This document shows positions 25,116 to 38,411 of a stretch of DNA of 64,000 bases, piece by piece (positions within the stretch are counted from its first letter, which is position 1; the number at the start of each line of letters is the position of its first letter). Position numbers and translations under genes: made by a program. Location of the stretch: assembly GCF_003590095.1 (NCBI RefSeq), contig NC_039481.1, positions 2,480,001 to 2,544,000 of the forward strand. The letters run 5' to 3'. A model generated the notes under the pieces. It ran no database searches and was not told where the DNA came from. It was given only the letters and a program-made list of their open reading frames with translations. This stretch comes from Trichoplusia ni (taxonomy: Eukaryota; Arthropoda; Insecta; Lepidoptera; Noctuidae).

Positions 25116-26384
25116 ACTCACAATCAACGTATTAATTTTCCGCTTGTTGACAAATTAAAATTAAACCACTTGCAACGCGCACGATTTTTCAACGAAATGA
25201 CTCTATTGTCGTATGCACGCCCGGAGAAAGCACATATAATTATGTGTGATTGCAATGTCTAATTGCGTTTGTTTACTTTCCTTCATAGTGCTGAAAAAAA
25301 ATCTCACAGTTATTAAAAATAATAATCATTTTCGTACAATTCGCATTTGCATTTATATTCACACAACTTTAAGAAAGCGGTGATAATGCGTGAATTATTT
25401 ATTTTGCCTGCCAGAACTTTACTACGAGAACAATCTAGCTGTGTTGTGTGGCAGCCCTAATAATGTATAACGAGACAATAGTCGGTACTACTCCTGTCGC
25501 CGGCTGATATCAACGAACACTGGAAATGCATCGGTCCAATATTGGAAATATTATGATGAATCACACGTTGCATCCGAAAATACAGCATTCTATATTTGGC
25601 GGGCCGGCTCGTTATGGCAGGTATCAATTAATGTCGCATCAGGTTCCCGCCTACATGCAATGCCACTCCATGTTTATACCTTTAACGTTTTTACACTGCA
25701 TTTTTAAATTTAAATAATAAGTGGTGACAGTCGTTTAAAGCAGTGCTGTTAGCATTTCGTGGTATAGGCAGACTGTTAGTAGCGAGTAGCTTACCTAAAA
25801 CATGGTCGGGTAACTTTCTGACAGACTCTACCTAGTGCATATTACAAATGTAAAATTAATTTTGTTAATGTATAGATTAGACTTCAATGACTATTAATAT
25901 GGTGACAATATTTTCTGACTTGATTCTGTTAATTATTCATTACTTGTCTAACATTTGTATCCTCATGTCGCCAAATTCATTGCATCCCCTAATTTTAAGT
26001 ATACGCCCCATAACTTTATAGCTATGTTTAACCTATGTGTAACAAATAAAGATTATTTGACATAATTTATACTGACTTTTTCAGACATGAAGCATGGAAG
26101 GCTCAATATATTATGGTTTATGACATCACGTTTGCCATCTTCACAAGACGCCCTTCACCGAATTCCGTTTAATGAATGATGTGAACCGCCTGATCTCATA
26201 TTACAATAATTTCAATGTATATTAGTGTTTTTAATAATATTGATATATTCGGAAGTGTAACCGGATTATCAAGTTCATAACCTTCGTTGTTTGAGTAGGC
26301 GTTCATTGCTAATTCATATAAATAGATTATTATAATTTATTGTAACTACATCTATTGGCACAGATAATAGGATGATACTGCATG

Positions 26385-26565
26385 TTTAGTTGAGTAGTTG
26401 ACGTGACCACGCACTGTGCGCGACGTGTAGCGGATTCGATCCCAGCGTAGGACAAGTATTTGTGTGATCCACGAATGCTTGTATTGAGTCTGGGTGTCTT
26501 TGTGAATGTGACTTGAATGTTTTTGAAAAACCCTGCAACACAAGGATTAAATTCCTTACTGCGTT
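26385..26565 (+). repeat. tRNA-derived SINE copy
   Basis: B-box-like GGATTCGATCCC at 26432-26443, then AGCGTAGGACAAGTATTTGT, GTGATCCACGAATGCTTGTA and TGTGACTTGAATGTTTTTGA, matching the copy at 39188. The A box is less clear. It is followed directly by a different repeat at about 26585, so two elements are stacked here. Confidence 0.7.
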
Positions 26566-26584
26566 TTTTTCTTAATATTTTTCA

Positions 26585-26745
26585 TTATCATCGGCCTAGC
26601 CCTTTTCCCAACTATGGTGTCGGCTTCCAGTCTAATTGGATTCAGCCAGGTACCAGTGTTTTACAAGGAGCGACTCCCTATCTGACCTCCTTAACCCAGT
26701 TACTTGGGCAACACGATATCCTTTAGTTAGATTGGTTATCAGTCT
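26585..26745 (+). repeat. Lepidopteran interspersed repeat (CCCAACTATG / GTCGGCTTCCAG family)
   Basis: Contains GGCCTAGCCCTTTTCCCAAC, GGTGTCGGCTTCCAGTCTAA, CCAGTGTTTTACAAGGAGCG and ACCTCCTTAACCCAGTTACT. From memory this order of blocks is a very common interspersed repeat in moths and butterflies; the class is not certain to me. It is inserted next to the SINE copy ending at 26565. Confidence 0.7.
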
Positions 26746-29700
26746 TTCTTTAATATTTAGCTAGAAAGCTAAATAGATAGATACAAAGGCATATAATTCA
26801 TTGTTTCAGACAGCTCTACCATATAGACTATAGATACAGTAGTTGTAATCCTTCCATGATAGTTCAATAACGCTTGTCTGGGGCGAGGAGTCGAGGATTC
26901 ACGTTTTGGGAATTAATTTAAATTTTCTTGATATTTTTGAGCACGATTTTAATACGGTGTGTATTTTAATATAGCCTTGTTTGCTGTATTATTGTAGTAT
27001 AATAAATATAATATCTTAAAATATAATGTAAATGATCAATAAATTTGACATTCGAGAAAACTGAAATATTTTATTTTCCTAATTAACTGTCTTTACTTTT
27101 AGTATTGGTAAATGATGAATAACAAATCTTAGAATTTGAATTGTAAGTTTTAAAGTTCACAAAGTTTTCCTTATTATATTACTAATATTTTCAAGGTAAA
27201 TTGACATACAAATTGTTTATTATTGCATATTTAAGTATTCTAACAGTATTTTATTACCCATCAATTAATCCCTGATATAAAATAAACATTCACTTAGAGT
27301 CCGTAAAATTCCATAGCGAAAATTTTCTCGTACCTTAAACTGTGCATAGACAAATAATCAAAATTCATATCATAAGTTTCAACCTCCTTCAAAATCAATT
27401 CATACAAATTGTGTCACCATATAACGTTCAGGAAGTAACAACCTAACAAACTCACTTTCCTTTCACATTTAATTAATAACAAACATAAAGAAATCACAAG
27501 TTTTTATTGAACTGCAATAACATTCAGGCTAAATGATTAAGTGCGTTATAAATGCGGTGCAATTGACAGTAAAACATGAAAGTTGCAAGCTTTCGTAATA
27601 CCAGAACTTAAGTTGAGTCGGTAAACGACGTAGTGTCTATTAAGAATTCATTTTTTGTCTCGAAACCGAACCTTATAGACAAACAATGTATATATGTTTA
27701 ATATTCAGGACGGCGCCGGTTCATAGGAACCGATGTGAGCTGGCTATACTTCCCTATCGGGCTACTGAGTCATATAAACGTCCTATATAGCGTGGAGTCA
27801 GTGTACTCATAACTCGAAAATACTTGAAATAATATATAGAACAGTAAATCTTGCTGGAAATACATTGTCGTCCCCTCTATAACCGTAATTCCTTTGGAAA
27901 TTGCTCTAGTATTCCTCTTCCTACTTCCATCCTGTCCTTACTTTATACTAATAACTGTAACTTCAGTCATCTCAACCAAAACTGTGAACCAATATTTCCA
28001 TAATGCATTAAATAAAAATACGTTAGTTTTTCCATAAATTTGTTCCGGTACATATGGTAAAAATTGTCACTGGCCATCAATAAACGTGAAGAGACAAAAA
28101 TACTAGAAATGTGACGTTTTAGCTAATGAAATCGCTCAAAGGGCATGGATACCTTTGAACTTCCCATGAGGGATAAATTAAAAAAAACAAACGACATGTT
28201 AAAATCATGTGACTCGTTGAAGAGTTTATAATTTTTGTTAAATTGATATGAAGGAACGCTGAAGCCTGAAAGGTTGACAACTTGCCAACGGACTCTGGAA
28301 ATAAAGTTTAAAAAACAGACGGGAAGAGGCTGATGGTAAATACGGCATCACAGGTACACGAAAAAATAATTTTAATTTCGGACGATTTATCGAAGTGTTA
28401 AACGAAATTATTGAGTTTATGGTTCATTTAACAATTACTTAATAGGTCGCGGGTCGCAGTGCAGTTTCTATGTGTAAAGGACGCTTTCGACATCAATTTT
28501 AAATTTTAAAATGAAAATATATACATATTATATAGTCTAAGAGCTATTTTCATATGTAACGAGATGTTTTATTCTTATTAATTTGCTAATACAGAAGAAA
28601 TAGGCATTTCTGCATCCCATGCAGAATCCGTCTAAACATTTACGCAGTAAGCTCTATCTACTACTTAGATATAGTAGTACATTAAAAAAACAAATGAAAT
28701 GAACAAATATGCGATAACAATTTAACACAAATCGAAACATCTAAATCCAAATGTAAGTAATTATTTCAGTTGCGACTACAAATCAAAGTCTCTTAAACAA
28801 ATAACCAAGTTTAATGAGGAAGTCACGAAAAAGGGTAACAAATTACACCAAGAGATCAATCGCTCCGTCCACGTTAAGTGCTAAGGCCGGTGAGCAACCG
28901 AAAATATTACAGAAATAAAAAACTAAACTTCAGCTACTAAATTAGAAACTTTTTTGTAAAGCTAACGTCCGCTATTTTGGAGACGTCAATCGACCCCGCG
29001 CTTACAAAGTTTGTGTCGCATACGACAGGTTAACATTTGGTATTTTCGTAACAACTCTTTCTCGACGAAAATATGAAAGCTGAGTTGACTGATGGTTAGT
29101 TGGTTATAAACGTTGAAAGGGAAACTTTCGAAATTATTTTTAAGCGTTGACTATTAAGTCCGCCGTTGTACAAATATTGTATAAAAAGTGTAAATAAATA
29201 AATAAATAAATATTAACAATGTTCAAGAACCACGCTTAGCAAAGTCGCCCTAATGTTTTATGCTGTATTTGTCACTAACCTAAGTTTCATTTGTACATAG
29301 GCCTGTAGGTTTCAATAGTAGAACGAGACTCGTATTGGAGCAAATCGATTGCAATTCATGTCTGGCCCAACTCCAAATGCTACAGAATTTTCGATTCGAA
29401 AACTCAATATTGCAGTCCTTTTGCGACGAAACGGGGAGACAACGAGGCGTGTTGTTTAGCCGCGAAGCTCAATAAAATCGATCTTACTTTATAAATAAAT
29501 GTCAAAATAGCAATATATGTTTAGCTGCCAAAATATTTGAAAAAGAAAATTGAGAATTGTGAATAGTTAATAGAAAAAAATGCTCTCATAACCTTCAACT
29601 GTTTTTTCGATTTCTTCTAGGAAATAGTTTCTCGATGCGGGCAAAGGGCTACCTTAAATCTTTCCACCATTATCTACTCGCCGATCTCAATTTTCCAAAA

Positions 29701-31013
29701 CTTTCCAGTACTATTCATTGTCAATATCTGCATGTAAACGGACTTCCGTTGTGCAATTTAATCATAATTAATTCAAAACATTGACACGCCTTAAACCTTT
29801 CAAATTAGGACATAGGATAGATGAGATAGCCATATTGTTGTATCTTTATGTCTTATCAGGCAAGGTCAAAGGAAAACTCAATATCGTATCAATGCAAAAT
29901 GTTATTCTCATTTTGTATGCCAGACGTTATATTATAAAGTTTCCACCTACAGGTCGCGTGTTAATCTATTTTTGGGCCTAACTTAGAAGAGCTTGAATTT
30001 GAGTGTTTTTATCGGGATAGCCGATGGATATTAGGAGTACGCTATAAATTTGATGAGACAAACTGTTCTGTTCACTTTTCTATTTGTTGTGAACACATTT
30101 TTTTTGGTAGGTACTAGTGAATTATTAAAAAAAATTGACGGAACTTTACGCAACTTCCTTTAATCTGACACCTAAGTACCTTACTGACCCTATTGAAATT
30201 GTGACCTTTATAACCGGAAAAAGTTACGTTACGTTAACCTTTTGATAAGTTTAATCACAATTTTTATTCGTCGTGTTTCACAGCCACTGAGCGATAAAAT
30301 AATTTTAAAAATTTTATTAGACATTCTCGGAATCCGGTTACATTAAGAAAATTAAAGTACCACAATTATCTGCAACTGGATGAAGATAAAACAATTGAAA
30401 ACACAACCAAACTAACCAATTCCTTCTTATTTTTTTTCAACAGATGAATTATAATAATTTTATTTTATAGAAAAAAATATTCTCATTTGCAGCACGTGTG
30501 ACACAAAAATAATAACAGTAATTTATTAGAAGTCTTCCTAAATCGGTGCAACATCTGTTATCATTATGAATATGTATATCGGAATGACGCAACTCCCGAA
30601 AGTGTCATTAACTTTGTTCAAACAGACAAGTCATCATATTATATGGATATTCTTTGCATATAAATGATTAACAGTTAAATAAAGTACTATATATGTTGAA
30701 AAAGTGCGAAGTACGTTAATCCTAAGATTTTCCAACTCTTAATGGTAAAAGCCCGATAAAATCATTTCGTCTTACTTAACCTTACTACCTCATGCGGTAC
30801 ACCCTAAGATATTGGTTCTGGTAAAACTTAATATTTACTTATAATATCCGAAGGGTCAAAATGGGGTTTTGGGGAGGATTTTATGACTTTCTTGGAAAAA
30901 AAGATTTACTTTCATGGACAGACACATTTCATTGAAATATAGCCGGTCTTGGCAAAAACTCGTTAATATCTTATTCTGCTAAATATGCAGTAGTTATTTG
31001 CGTATCTATTCAC

Positions 31014-31061
31014 CTGTCCGAGATTGGTTGTCAAAGTGTCGGGCGGCGGGCAGCCCACTCG
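31014..31061 (-). CDS. Candidate 48-nt micro-exon, phase 1-1
   Basis: On the minus strand an excellent acceptor (ATTGACATTGCTCCCTCAG, with a pyrimidine tract) leads into 48 bases, about two thirds G+C, ending at donor GGACAG/GTGAAT. With the G left over from exon 32253-32436 it reads A-SGLPAARHFDNQSRT, and the final base G joins AT of exon 17423-17463 to make Asp. Phase 1 in and phase 1 out is what is needed between those neighbours, so it can be included or skipped without a frame change, as a cassette exon would be. The caveat is that the unusual composition continues another 100 bases into the presumed intron (31062-31160). The whole block could instead be a conserved regulatory element, or the exon could be longer: the same frame is open back to about 31206. 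Confidence 0.45.
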
Positions 31062-31165
31062 CTGAGGGAGCAATGTCAATTAAAAACGGCCGGGCCCTAA
31101 TTGTGCCCATTTTAGCTCGATTGCGCCAGACAGGGGCGAAGGGACTGTCGTGTGTCGAATTGATA
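31062..31165. promoter_or_regulatory. G+C-rich putative conserved non-coding block
   Basis: Directly upstream (in transcript sense) of the micro-exon 31014-31061. It contains AATTAAAAACGGCCGGGCCC, TAATTGTGCCC and GCGCCAGACAGGGGCG. Homeodomain-like TAAT cores beside G+C-rich sites are typical of intronic enhancers. Part may be exon: the micro-exon's frame stays open through it. Confidence 0.35.
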
Positions 31166-32051
31166 CTCTCGCTTATTGGAAAACACACGTTACGTGTATG
31201 AAACATAACAACAAAAAGGGGTTTTTTTAATTGGCTACATTCCGATTTGATTTTCGTTTTTTGCTTTATTGTATCCGTAACTAAGTCAGTGAGAAATTTC
31301 AGGGTAATTTATTACAAACAAGGAAAGCTAATTAAAGAAATACAAAGGTTTCCGTGAACATGACCCTTTCCAAGTCGTTCCCCAAAACAGTACCATTTCG
31401 TGCAATACTGTGCCAACATGTAGATGTAATCAACGTAGTTACAAAGAAAAGTGATGAAATGTCAAAAAACTGTTTAACAAAGACTCATCCAAAAAGATGA
31501 AACAATACTAACAAAAAGCGTCGATCTGTTTCACAGCCCGACAAAGATTAGGAATTCGTTGAAGAAGTTGATATTCTGACTAATATTATGGGCGACAAAA
31601 ACAGTGACAAGTAAGTATGCAGGAGCGTGAAAATTTAGTTGAATCGATTGTCAACGGGTGCGCTGGCGTCACGGTGAGCGCCCTTCTAACGTTGCGTTGG
31701 CAACACTGCAGCGAAACGTCACTCAAACCAAATCTAATGCTACGTAATGAAGTGCATCTTGTTTGGTTTGATTAATCTTCTATGTTATTACGAAGTTTAT
31801 TTAAAATCAATGCAATTACTCATGAAGTTCTATTTGATTTTGGCATCATAATATATTTGCAACTTTTTTAACAGATGTTATAAAATTTAACTTTTAGAAG
31901 ATTTTTAGATACTTTTCCGGTAAAATCAATCACCTAAGTAGTCATTTTGTAAGTAAATGTCTTCATTTGAATTTTATATAGATACTCAATACTGTGTGTT
32001 TATTTTATATCCTTCTGAAGCTACTATTTTAATACAAGATGTTAACATTAG

Positions 32052-32193
32052 TAGCGCCATCTGTTATTGAGTGAATCAACGTGAGTAGATGCGTTATAGC
32101 GCCATCTAGCGTCGAATAGAAACGCTGTTGCTGCGTACTTGCCGCTAGATGGCGGTATAAGTTGGTTGCTTCTGTCGTTAAATAGAGGGCGCT
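32052..32193. promoter_or_regulatory. Cluster of CTCF-like motifs next to an exon
   Basis: Four related motifs occur within 142 bases: TAGCGCCATCTG (32052-32063), TAGCGCCATCTA (32097-32108), its inverted form TAGATGGCGGTA (32146-32157) and AGAGGGCGCT (32184-32193). They resemble the insect CTCF insulator motif (TAGATGGCGC-type core), and both orientations are present. A fifth, GAGCGCCCTTCT, lies near 31678. The cluster is in the intron about 60 bases past the donor of exon 32253-32436. A palindrome GTACTACGTAGTAC (32194-32207) adjoins. Factor identity is inferred from motif similarity only. Confidence 0.4.
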
Positions 32194-32252
32194 GTACTAC
32201 GTAGTACTATACTACATTCTGTAGCTTTACTTAGTTTAAAAAGTTTACTCAC

Positions 32253-32436
32253 CTTGAGCAGGCATCGCACGTAATGAAACAGCATCTTCTTCGATTTCAT
32301 CTTCAACTTCTTCCTCGGTTATAGAAGGTGGTGCAGCCCAACAGCGAAGCCTCACGCCAGCATTGCCGACGGTGGCCCCGCTGTCTAACCTCACGCGGGG
32401 AAGACTTCTCGACGAATATTCACCATTATTATTGGT
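32253..32436 (-). CDS. Internal exon, acidic linker after the PH-like segment
   Basis: The minus-strand acceptor TTTTTTGTTTGCCAG is followed by 184 bases of one open frame and donor CTCAAG/GTGAGT. The exon is phase 0 in and phase 1 out. It encodes about 61 residues: a polar start (TNNNGEYSSRSLPRVRLDSG), a short hydrophobic run (GVRLRCWAAPP), then a strongly acidic stretch (TEEEVEDEIEEDA) ending SLRAMPAQ. Both splice sites are near consensus, G+C is well above the flanks, and codon choice (GTC GGC AAT, CTT CGC TGT) looks coding. It follows the exon at 51914-52035 after an intron of about 19.5 kb. The acidic, low-complexity end suggests a flexible linker or a loop inserted in the PH-like fold. 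No enzymatic motif is visible. The gene is not identified. Of the exons proposed here, this and the PH-like exon are the most secure. Confidence 0.7.
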
Positions 32437-35400
32437 CTGGCAAACAAAAAATTTGGCATTAGCAACAAACTCGTTACGTTCAAACATAAAAACTACAAAC
32501 ACTACTAGGAGGGGTCAAATCTAATTAGACTAAACATATTACAGCCAAAAAAACGCTTCCATCCGTATCAAACAACGCTAATTAAATTTGTCTAATGATG
32601 CAGAAATCAAGCAATAAAATAAAGGAAGTTTGCAATCAATAACTCGACACATGTACGTTAATGCTAAAATTAAGCTAATGAAAACGCTTAGCAATTAGCT
32701 AAACGGATGCTACGGGGAATCAGTTGCAACGAAAATAGATATTCATTCAGTCATTCTATTTACATAAGTACATAAAAAAGGGTAATCGTGTGGGTTTAAT
32801 GTATTGCCGATTAAAAGCTTACAGTTTGCCTCCGTACCGCGTAGTATGAAGTAGCAGCTGCTTATTGATAATGACATATTTATGGGCAACGTCAACTTGT
32901 ATACAGTAATGTTATTGGATAGGATTTGTATACAGTCTACTGTGTAAAGAGCTTTTATGATGTGGGTATTGAGGTAGTAAACGTTAATGCATTTACAGGA
33001 TAGATTAGTAAAGAACTTAACTTTTCTGTAATACATTAGTTTAGGTACTTAAATAACAACTAAGTACCTTAGACAATAAAACATTTATAAATAATTTCTT
33101 ACGCAATAGTCCCTGTTAGACAGTCCATTGATTTAAGTACTTGAAAAGGGGTAAATAATCTTGGTCTGTCTTTTCTTTTTATCCAACACATATTATTGTT
33201 GTTTTTCATTGGGTTTTAGTCGAAGTTTAACTGAGTTTTTGACAAATTAAGATTGTTTACACTAATACATTAAGAATCTAGTTATAGTCATATTTCGTGT
33301 GTGTGATAATTTATTTTATTTATGAGGCTATATTTTTGAGATGATGATTACTCAGTACTTACTAGAGTGATTAGATTCAATTACGTATACAATTACAGTG
33401 GTAATGCCACGGGGTTCAATCCAAAAGTATCATTATCGCCAGTCTAATTCAGCTTGACAACCTTGCACTACTAAACTACCTACTAATTAAGAAAAAACTG
33501 GTATAGGTACCTAAAATACTAAAAAGTGTCGGTTTGTAAGACATTTTTATATAAATAATACTGTTCAGTTTTAAAAAAAAACCCTGGGTTTCTGTCAAAT
33601 TATCTGATTGCACTTGACTAGTTTCATATGTATATGATTATATAATTATTATGTTCAGCGATCCAGCCATTGACAACCAAAAATCCAACTATGAACACAA
33701 TAACAAAACAACATCGTCAGCTTTTTATTTTAATTGTTATTTAATTTAATGGTTTTTACGAATGCACGCCAGTGTGTATTAGATGACGTTTTACCGATAT
33801 GTTCCTGATTTACGGTGTGTCAATAACCTCCAAATAATGTAAGGATTAGGTAGTTTTATTGTAACAAAACTGCGAGGAAAACATGTTGCCCAAAGATGCC
33901 AAAGGTAGTATCATATTGCTACGTTGCTTGACTTGTAAAACTTTTAGAATATTATTTATTAATTATTGTGTTTTAAAATACATTAAAGTATTGGCTTCAA
34001 GACCAGCTAAGTGTGTACCTCTTTAACCTCAGCCCATCGAGACCTATTTCTGAACAGAGGCTCTTCTGGGGCTCACGCTATCATAAACCAAATTTTGCGC
34101 AACAATATGGAAATCCAAGCGATTCATTTTCCAAACTTTATTACTGTGTGTAATGTGTATGTGTGTGTAGTGTCAACTCATGAGCTCTCGTATCTAGCTG
34201 ACCATCGGTTACAAGAATCATCACTATTTTTATTCCAAGTTTATAAAAGACAAAGCCGGATTTTAAAAATCGGGTATAATTGAATCTATCTGAGTATTTC
34301 TCAGTATATGACAAGTATACCATACTGTTTCTGCGTGCTGTGAGTAACGGGCTAACATCCCGTCACCGCTTTGCATCGGCGCATGTTTTTTGCACGGTTA
34401 TTTTAGGAGATCCTGTCGTTCTGATTCCCCGTAAGTCACGGTGAATGAAACCTCCGTTCTGAAGCTGTGAAGGACATAACCTACTTTCTTGATTTATTGT
34501 TGTTGCATTTGAAAGGAAGTTACAACTTTAGAAGTAGGTTAGGTACGAGGGGTTTAGATAAGTAATTGTTGTTAATTAAACTGTGACAATCGGTAAATAG
34601 TTATTTTTGTATTCTTTAAATATTATGTACCGACTTGCGAAAGACAAACGACAGTAACTCACGAATTTGGAATCATCCTTTTCTTATTCTCGTAATTCAA
34701 CATCGAAAAAAAAAATACCGGGCTATAAAAATGTTCCTCGGAAATGTAAACAGATTTTTTACGATTTAAAACTTGTTACTTGAGTCAGCACTAAAACGGA
34801 AAAAGAGTTCACTCAAAGAAACCTTTCAAACGTATGACTAACACTGACAGCACTACAAATGACCGTAGTGCTGTCACCGTACCCACAATTATTGATATAC
34901 CTTCGACTACTCACAACCCGTGTGTTATGATTAGACCTGTTTATTTGATAACATACGCACTTAACCGACTCACGGACTCACTGATGCAGATGTTTTGAGT
35001 TACCAGTTGTAGTGTACGACAGTCATTTGTCTAATTGGCGCAGGTAGTGGTGTGAATATGATGTGTAACTAATGACAGGTTAGATTCTAGATTGATTGTA
35101 AAGTAGATAATCGTATCGACGAGGACAAAAAAAACAACAGTTTAAAAACAAATTAACCAGTAGCTATGAGGCTTGTGACCTAATACCACGTTTTGAAGAA
35201 AAGAAAGGACCATTTTTGACTCTTTTTAAGACTGTTTCAGTCCTAGCATGAAGATGCTGCAGTAAGGATGTGTTGATAGCACCACCCGCACATTCTTGCC
35301 AGAGCTATTATTATAAAAATAAACCACGATGAAATCATTTTTAAGCGACGGAAAAATATAACGTTTTTATGTTACTTCAGAACCTCGGACTGGATGAACC

Positions 35401-35910
35401 GATTTTGTCGACTCTCTTATCATTTTACGCGAAAAAGCTGTCATTTGGGCCCATAAAATTTCATTGAGTTTGTCAAGGTACTTTTTATTAAGGGACATTA
35501 TATATTTAAGTTATATGTTTTATTATAATATAATATTATGAATGATAAACTAGTTTTACCTTTATCCGCCAGAAATCATTGCACATAAATAACTCGCATA
35601 CACTGTGAGTAATAAATTGTAATCGTCATATGTAGATCACACGTATGATGCCGGTCGACAAATAAATGTCAATCTTGGGTGCAATCAAGCTCACCACAGA
35701 TCTATGGTAATGGTTAAGTAATTATCCATTAAGCACAATGTAGGTGAGTCGATCGACTGGTTACCGTGGGAACTCTAACGCTGACTCTATAAAACTAGAA
35801 CGAGATTATTTCGAGGCCTTATACGGCCCTTTCGACTCAAGATCATCTTACCCAGTGAGATACTGTACGGTATTCGTTACTGAGAACTGAAAGCCTACCA
35901 GCAAGTCTTA

Positions 35911-35985
35911 GAGTTAGAGGGAGATGGTTATATTCGCAATGTAGAGCGGCATCTCGCTTCCACAACAGGAATAATATGACTTTAA
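35911..35985. repeat. Palindromic dispersed repeat, copy D (degenerate left half)
   Basis: The right half GTAGAGCGGCATCTCGCTTC followed by CACAACAGGAATAATATGAC matches copies A and C. The left half (AGGGAGATGGTTATATTCG) has diverged. Confidence 0.5.
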
Positions 35986-36867
35986 GATGAGGAGGTATGT
36001 GCCCTGATCGCAGAACAGACTTGATTGGATTGATTTCAAACTAGTTGGTCCCGTTGATCATTACATCTACATGCTGTGTTGTACCGTAAACACGAACTCT
36101 ATAAATTGTTAGGAATCCTCGAAGTTTATACAAGTAGGTCGATATAAAAGTCACAAATTCAAAAAGCTCTGGCTGGTTTAAAATTAAATTGCGGACCGTA
36201 AATTTTGTTCCTTATTTTTTAAACTGAGAATTCATAATTGGATTGAATTACGACTCCATTGTTTTAAAACAACTGACACTTATAGTATAGTTAACACTGC
36301 CTACTGGGCCACATGTGAGTGTAAAATAATAGGTAGAAATAAAAACATATATAAAAGTAAACGAGTAATTACTCGAACAATAAAAAAAAATGAGTAATAT
36401 AATATGAAATTTAATCCGCAGAATGTCTTAAGCTCAACTGACATTTACCGTGATCGATAATTAATTAAAACGTCATCGATCAAGCCTACACAACAATCAA
36501 TCGATAAAAAAGGTCGCAATAGTTACACGGTGACGGCGAAACAACATTGCACCACAGCATTATGAAGTGTTGGATAAATGCCATACAATAGAGCGGTAAC
36601 CGTACGCGCGGTAAGAATCCGAAACATGTGTTATTTCCCATTATTCCTAGTATGACATTACGTGTAGCGTCATGTGAACGGCGTGAACGGCGTAAATACT
36701 CGGAGCGTGACGCTTGGACTCGTCACTTGATACCAGATACTAAGCGATACTAGTGTCCTTGCTTTACCTCTCTAATATTACCGTGATAATATCGCGTTTG
36801 AAACGTTCTCATTTTAAAATGTATGGACTAGGCTGCCATAAATACAAGTGATTAAAAAAAAACACGC

Positions 36868-36955
36868 GATAAGGAATTGAATCCTTGTGTCGCAGGAGCT
36901 TTCACAAACATGTAACATGCACAAAACACTCAAACTCAGTACAAGTACATATTAC
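36868..36955 (-). repeat. tRNA-derived SINE, 3' fragment, inverted
   Basis: On the minus strand it contains ACTGAGTTTGAGTGTTTTGT, a CATGTTACATGTTTGTGAAA stretch and GCGACACAAGGATTCAATTC, matching the 3' half of the copy at 26385 (TGCAACACAAGGATTAAATT). Head and B box are absent. Confidence 0.5.
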
Positions 36956-38411
36956 CTTCGTCATATTGGTTTGGTTACTCATCATCATTAGTCTTTATTA
37001 TGAAAGGTTTCTCTTTATTACCTTTAAATAACCACTCATAATAGTTGGTGCTTTCGAACTGATATTATCATCAACTTATAATATGGAACAACTCAAGATC
37101 ACCATAAGGTCAATGTAGACGACGTAGAGTAGAGTAAGTCTCGACGACTTTTCCTAAGAAATCTCTAACAATTTAAAAGAGATTAATTGAAACAGGAATA
37201 TTAATATAATTTATCTTATCATTCTTCTTAAGAAGCCATTAAGCATCATATTGTTAGACCAATACTCAGCTACGTTGAGCATGAATACTAATCTTCGCGT
37301 ATGTTGACACTGTGGGCAACAAATGATTGGAAAACTTTCGTAAGGCGAATTCATAATTACATATTAATTTAATAACGGTAGACTCACGCTTATAGATCGG
37401 GATCACCCGACAAAAACCGAACATACCGAAGTACTGTCGCTGCATCAACACATGAGCAGTCGATCGATCCCGATATATCCGCGTGAGTAAAATCTTAATC
37501 GATTCAAGGAGAACTACCACACTGATATTTTTTAAAGATGATGCAGCCCAACTAGCTCATCTTTTAATTAAACCAGCTGACTAAGATAGACGTGAAAACC
37601 TGTTTCGAGCACTCATCTAGTCAAAACTTTATTTCCACATTATTAAGTACCCTATCGCCCACATCTTATCTATGTACCCGTTACACTTAATAAGACAATC
37701 CTCAAATTCTTAAGCTGTTTCTACATAACACTAAACAGTTAGTCCGCGGGAACGTTGAATAAAATTGAATTTTAATTAGCATGTATGTATTTGTACCAGA
37801 TAAGTCTGCCTTCACGACTCCGTTACAAGTCGGGGATATGCAGAAATAGTTTGACTTGTGACTTGTAACATGTGAGTCTATAGATCGCTATCGGTCTGTA
37901 AGTTGACAAGTTGCTGGCGACTGCGTCAGATCTATAGCTCGTACAGTCGGCAACAAATCTCGCTTAACAAAAACAGATTTTCCAGACAACTGCCCTTAAA
38001 CCAATTTAATAAGTTGTTGATGTGCTGTTAAGTAAAAAATAGTAAACCGGCATCAGTAAGAATGTTAACCGCTTCAATCGCTTAATTGGTTCGAGAGTTA
38101 TGATGCCACAGACACACAGACACGTCAAACTTATAACACCCTTCTTCTTCATCGGGGGATAATATTGGTTTGACGCCTAGTTCACACCAAAACACACTGG
38201 CACTTTGTAAAACGGATTGTGTTAAACGTCTTGTGTTGCTGACTGTACTCTCATTTCCTTTTGTTGACACATTCAGCTGCTGCCATTACGTGGGCAGATA
38301 AGTCGATCTCAATACATATCGGCATTGAGTAACGTTGATTAATAAGATAAGTAATAAAAAATTGTATATTAATGAACCGGCTGCAACTTAACTTCAACAA
38401 CATATCATAAT

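Larger units (their letters stand above)
17464..31013. other. Presumed intron of about 13.5 kb
   Basis: Apart from the listed repeats and the CpG island at 25.0 kb it is AT-rich sequence with short chance ORFs. AAAT-type tandem runs lie near 29193-29212. A plus-strand open stretch ending at a donor (24527-24612) is discussed as a finding. Confidence 0.5.

Noticed and set aside
33395..33440. tRNA gene or SINE suggested by GGGGTTCAATCC
   Set aside because: No acceptor stem, no A box and no match to the SINE body seen elsewhere.
34982..35030. Minus-strand exon candidate reading TNDCRTLQLVTQNICI (phase 0-1)
   Set aside because: Good motifs, but it could only replace exon 32253-32436, not join it, and composition is near background.
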